Of a stretch of DNA of 64,000 nt, positions 60,410 to 64,000 are shown piece after piece. The notes under the pieces were generated by a model that had not been told where the DNA came from, ran no database searches, and saw nothing but the letters and a program-made list of their open reading frames with translations. How positions within the stretch are numbered: position 1 is the first letter of the stretch; each line of letters opens with the position of its first letter. The DNA comes from Mya arenaria (lineage: Eukaryota; Mollusca; Bivalvia; Myida; Myidae): NCBI RefSeq assembly GCF_026914265.1, contig NC_069125.1:74277546-74341545 (forward strand). The letters are read 5' to 3'. Made by a program: the position numbers and the translations under genes.

Positions 60410-60896
60410 CCAGAGTGTGTATACCAAGTGATAAATTGCGTCATAAATGCTATGTCGGAAGGCAATATTTTGCGTCGAATGAAGACTTTAAACAAAGATA
60501 ACTTCACTATTTCTTCACTATTTTAAATGAAACATTGCGCAGTTTACACCGCTTACGGAGCCCCGCCTTCGTTCTTTTACCAGAGTTTGATCGAGAGTTT
60601 AGTTCCTTAAAACACTCCGACAAACCTTTTCTCAATACGGCCGTCTGACGGAGCACTGTGAAAACATTATTTTGGAAACAGGTGTGTGGAAGTGTTTGAT
60701 GAAACTAATCACCTTATCAAACTCCGGTTTTAAAACGAAGGCGGGGCTCCTTAAGCGACATAGACTGCCCTTTGTTTAATTTAAAATGGTGTAGTAAAAG
60801 AAAAGTTATCTTTGATTTAAGTCTTCATTTTAAGCAAAATGCTGCCTTCCGACGTAGCATATATGACGTAATTTATCACGTGGAATACACACACCG
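60410..60896. repeat. nested inverted repeats (long outer arms, MITE-like core)
   Basis: The outer arms 60410-60527 and 60779-60896 are inverted copies (e.g. gacgtaatttatcac on the right, gtgataaattgcgtc on the left). The right arm matches 30390-30505 in units A and B. The core 60546-60768 has its own inverted ends: cgcttacggagccccgcctt at left, aaggcggggctccttaagcg at right. No coding capacity. Confidence 0.8.
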
Positions 60897-60899
60897 AAG

Positions 60900-61860
60900 T
60901 ACCAATCTGGGATTTTTCACTAAAACATTGATGTTATGCTCCGCCCACTTATCTACCTCATAAGCATAAGGTAAGTCAGTTGAACAGTTCGGAATTACGT
61001 TGGTATTTCCCATACATTTCTTTTTAATGAAGCATCGTGTGGACCCCGTGAATATATCAGACCTTATATCAATCATAGTTATAAACTCACTTTTTTCCTC
61101 TAATGATTTATTTCTAAGTGGCACTGAGGCTTTAAAACGCAGTTAAAAGAAAAAAATCAAAACGTTGTCAATAATTATTCAAATTTTCTAAAGAAACCAC
61201 TTATCAAGAATACTATATAAATCACTGATGAAACACTTCGCTGTGTATATTGTGGTGGGTAGTAGAAATAGACCAGCCGTCTATGAAGAGCTTCCGGGTC
61301 GTATGCCCGGAAATGACGTCACAATTCGAAAGTCAATGTTCAATGAACCTCGTATATCCACGATCGATGTCGATAAGCGTTACCTAAGCGGGAAAACTCG
61401 ATCTGATCTTTGTACCGTCGGCGTTTTTAATGGGGATGACTCAATGTAGATCGGCTGTTGCTCTGATTGCGTTGGCGTCACACTCGCTGTACGAGCCAGT
61501 CCTGACGTTTACGTGCCACAAGTCCCTTCCGACCAAGAACGGCCAAATGACGTAATATTGTGGACACTCATGTACCCAAATGGTGCTTACAGCTCAGAAG
61601 TTCAGTGTCTTGTCCAGATCGTATGTCAAGTTCTTGATTTATAGCTCTAATTTTGCGTCTTTAATTTTGCCATAAAGCAGAAAACTACATATCAATGAAA
61701 CTTGAATGCACTCTAAATAGTTTGACCCATAATGTCTTAATCACAGCAAGTTACATACGAGGCCCGTAAAGTGACACATATTTTATTTCCAATAATACAA
61801 GATAAACGATAAAGTCCTTCTTCGATACTTATCGGATTTTTAGACAAATAAAAAAGAATA
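60900..61860. other. no gene confidently recognised
   Basis: A 73-codon plus-strand frame (61228-61449, MKHFAVYIVVGSRNRPAVYE) and an 82-codon minus-strand frame (60876-61124) lack recognisable domains. Confidence 0.4.
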
Positions 61861-61869
61861 TACTTGAAA

Positions 61870-63120
61870 TCATATATATATATATATGTATAGCTTCAAC
61901 CATAATATAGTATCGTGTCTATTCAAAACTATATGCCTACTGCATGGTAAATCGAGACCGCCGCTACAGCGTTTAGCCCGCTTATGTTGAAACTTTCTGT
62001 AACAATAAAAACATTTATAACCTTCAATATCATAGCAAGCATCTAGATTGCCCCATGTGTCATATAAAATATCATATAATGATAACAAAGCTGATTAAAA
62101 AAATCTGAATCAGTTAATTTATCACATGTAAGGCCATTTATATTACATGACACTACTTTTACAACTGACATCACCCCCACCCCGCTACTCGTCGCCGTTC
62201 CTAAGTTGGTCACCACTTCTGTCGCTCTTTGGTTCCTGTCCCCCACGCCTCGTGTCAATACTCATTTGGTCGTTCCTCCCATTGCCGCCGCGCCTCTGAT
62301 TAACGTTATATCCGTGTACCGCATCTCCGCGTCCCTTATATACTCCCGTTCCATCAGCCCCTCCCGATGTGCCACGCCCCTGGTTACCGTCCCTTCCGTC
62401 TAACCGTAGCGCTTCGCCAAGCGCCTGGTTACCGTCCTTTCCGGCCCCATGTTCCGAAACTGATCCATCACGTACCGGGTTACTGTCATTTAATAAGATA
62501 TAATAGGTTATCCACGCTCGCTTTCATTGGTTAATGACCACCCAGACCTTGGGCATCAGCGTCTTCCGGCGAACTGCTAAATTCTTTGGGAGCTGCTCAT
62601 TGACAAAAAGGGTGTATCTTTCATGCCGTCCTGTGGTCTCCGCATTGTTTCTCTATCTATGTAAATTGGAAATTTCGCAACCATATTATATTTGCCGCCC
62701 CTTTTAGGCTGGCCCGTTCTGTGGTCACGCTCAAACGCTCGATTTTCACTGTTTCTCTTTTGATTTGCATTTCTTGTGTAATAAATCCCCGTAATATGTC
62801 TTCCGTTTGCGATGGTCTCTCACTTCACAGTTCTGAAATGTTACTAAAAACTAAATTGTTTCTCATGGATTGAGGGGTAATGTAATTCATTGAGTCTTTT
62901 AGTTCGGTATTATGTTGGTAAGTTCGTCAATCTCAGACATCGCCCCACCAGAACACATTTCTAGTGTTCCAATTCGATCATTTGCATTATTCATCTTCTG
63001 TTCGTTAGATTTACCACCATCTTGTACATGCGCCCACAACTTGTTCAGTTCTCCCTCAAAGATTGACACCTTTTTATCTGATACATCCAAGGTTTTAAGT
63101 AAATTATTCATTTCCATAAA
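61870..63120 (-). mobile_element. LINE 5' region: ORF1 and start of endonuclease
   Basis: Minus strand: a coiled-coil-like ORF1 start (MEMNNLLKTLDVSDKKVSIF, to GTLEMCSGG), then, past frame breaks, RRKTLMPKVWV, reminiscent of the ORF1 RNA-binding part. Next comes VVSCNINGLTCDKLTDSDFF (endonuclease N-terminus), then DILYDTWGN and KCFYCYRKFQHKRAKRCSGG. The match ends at an (AT)n run (61872-61888), so most of the element is missing. Confidence 0.65.
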
Positions 63121-63350
63121 TTTTTGAATTCATAACTATTAGGAAGTACAAAATTTCGGGTTGATACTAGTGCTGACCTTTTTATTCTTGACCCCAGACG
63201 ACTGGGGCCCTTGTAGCGATGGTATTATCCCCTGTGGAATTCGCCGCCTCCATAAGTTTTTCACTCAGGATTTCCGAACTTTAAAGGTTTGCGTGTTCCC
63301 CTGGTTTCGCACTTGAATGTACCTTATTTGAGATCAGTGCTTCTTTGATA
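63120..63350. other. boundary region, nothing recognised
   Basis: Between the LINE and the DIRS-like relic; no clear element end. Confidence 0.35.
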
Positions 63351-64000
63351 CGAGGACTACGAGATATGTGATTTGATAGAATTCGGATTTCCTATAGGTT
63401 ATTCTAAGGACTGTTTGCCTAACTCTGATAATCGTAATCATAAAGGTGCAGAAAACTTCCCATAGTCTGTGGAGGAGTTTATTGAAACGGAGATGAAGTA
63501 CGGTGCGCCATTCGAAATGCCATTCGAGCAGAATCCCCTGTGATGTAACACTGCAGTTTCGCCGTTGAACACCGTTGAAAAAGACATTTCAAGCCGGCGT
63601 GTTATAGTTTATTTAAGCTGGCCGTTTGAGGAGTCCGTGAACTCAGGTATTTCCAAAGATTCATACCTGGATGAAGACGTGAGCTTGACGTAACCTTCAG
63701 TTGATGAGTTGGAGAAAATTGTGTTTGAAAAAGGACATGGTGCTTTAATGTTCAAAACGGATTTAAAACGAGCATATAGACAGATTTTGGTTGACCCGGG
63801 TGACATGCATTTCCTCTGTTTTAAATGGAACAATTATATTTATATAGATAGATGTTTACCATTCGGACTTCGCTCAGCAGCCTATATTTGTCAGCGTGTG
63901 ACCAGTGTGCTCAGATATATTGTTTCTATACATAATGTTAAAGTTGTAAACTTTCTAGATGATCTCGGAGGAGCAGACAATGCTCAGTGCGCGGAGAGGT
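63350..64000 (+). pseudogene. second DIRS-like reverse transcriptase, runs off the window
   Basis: The plus strand reads FIETEMKYGAPFEMPFEQNP, NTAVSPLNTVEKDISSRRVI, SWPFEESVNSG, KDSYLDEDVSLT, LMFKTDLKRAYRQILVDPGD, LPFGLRSAAYICQRVTSVLR and the catalytic VVNFLDDLGGAD at the edge. Stops near 63473, 63541 and 63690 inactivate it. It is clearly different from the 50.9-55.1-kb element (LDD instead of QDD, and different RT sequence). RNase H and recombinase, if present, lie beyond 64000. Confidence 0.82.

Larger units (their letters stand above)
57196..60896 (+). repeat. diverged third copy of the duplicated locus, right part
   Basis: Matches 27795-30505 in order, with the terminal exon of gene 3 inside. 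It is interrupted by the ~135-bp repeat (59213), extra interspersed units and the inverted-repeat element near 60.4-60.8 kb. Confidence 0.85.

Noticed and set aside
61228..61449. 73-codon plus-strand frame MKHFAVYIVVGSRNRPAVYE...
   Set aside because: No recognisable family, splice support or paralogue in the window; kept only as a note.
1..64000. tRNA, rRNA or other structural RNA genes
   Set aside because: I looked for cloverleaf-like and rRNA-like stretches and saw none convincing. A covariance-model scan would be decisive.

Overview
The window is animal nuclear DNA, most likely from a bivalve mollusc. It is AT-rich, gene-poor and packed with tandem repeats and decayed retroelements. It carries the short interspersed motifs I associate with bivalve genomes (monomers with 'ggggcataatttga' plus 'acaaacttgg', and 'aagtaggtcaaaatgtcac'), DIRS-like tyrosine-recombinase retroelements, LINE fragments and a mariner. 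There are no bacterial operons and no rRNA, and I found no tRNA. The host assignment is an inference from repeat style.

The main result is a small family of three-exon genes, found by reading splice signals and intron phases rather than long ORFs. Each has a signal-peptide exon (exit phase 1), a helical charged propeptide exon (entry phase 1, exit phase 2, ending P-K-R across the splice) and a short terminal exon (entry phase 2) encoding the peptide after the K-R. Gene 1 (2613-7432) predicts 128 residues ending KR-ACTIPGWCGSSGKRTGNGK. Gene 2 (22469-28631, 125 residues) and gene 3 (38128-58019, 128 residues) end [12 protein letters not shown]... An inactivated copy of gene 1 lies at 18391-19299. 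I do not recognise the peptides. Architecture, lengths, phases and a shared G-W...G-x-x-G-K core suggest a family of secreted neuropeptide or hormone precursors.

Layout. 0.4-2.0 kb: pentamer-derived satellite. 2.6-7.6 kb: gene 1, with a Ty3/gypsy remnant in intron 1. 11.2-16.6 kb: LINE scraps, hairpin repeats and a higher-order satellite of about 144-bp monomers. 17.6-21.2 kb: a 20-bp minisatellite, the pseudogene and a 51-bp minisatellite. 21.8-31.5 kb: gene 2 locus. 31.6-37.5 kb: near-identical tandem duplication (5,985-bp offset) of the 3' half of that locus. 37.4-60.9 kb: an older, diverged duplicate of the whole locus (gene 3), enlarged by transposons including a DIRS-like element plus LINE (50.4-57.2 kb) inside the last intron. 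61.9-64 kb: a LINE 5' part and the start of a second, different DIRS-like element that runs off the window.

The history can be read from nested breakpoints. First the peptide-gene locus duplicated (21.8 kb versus 37.4 kb starts). Then a 5'-truncated LINE landed at 25.09-25.65 kb. Then a tandem duplication broke inside that LINE and just inside the next locus, giving extra copies of the terminal exons. DIRS, LINE, MITE and mariner insertions inflated the second locus.
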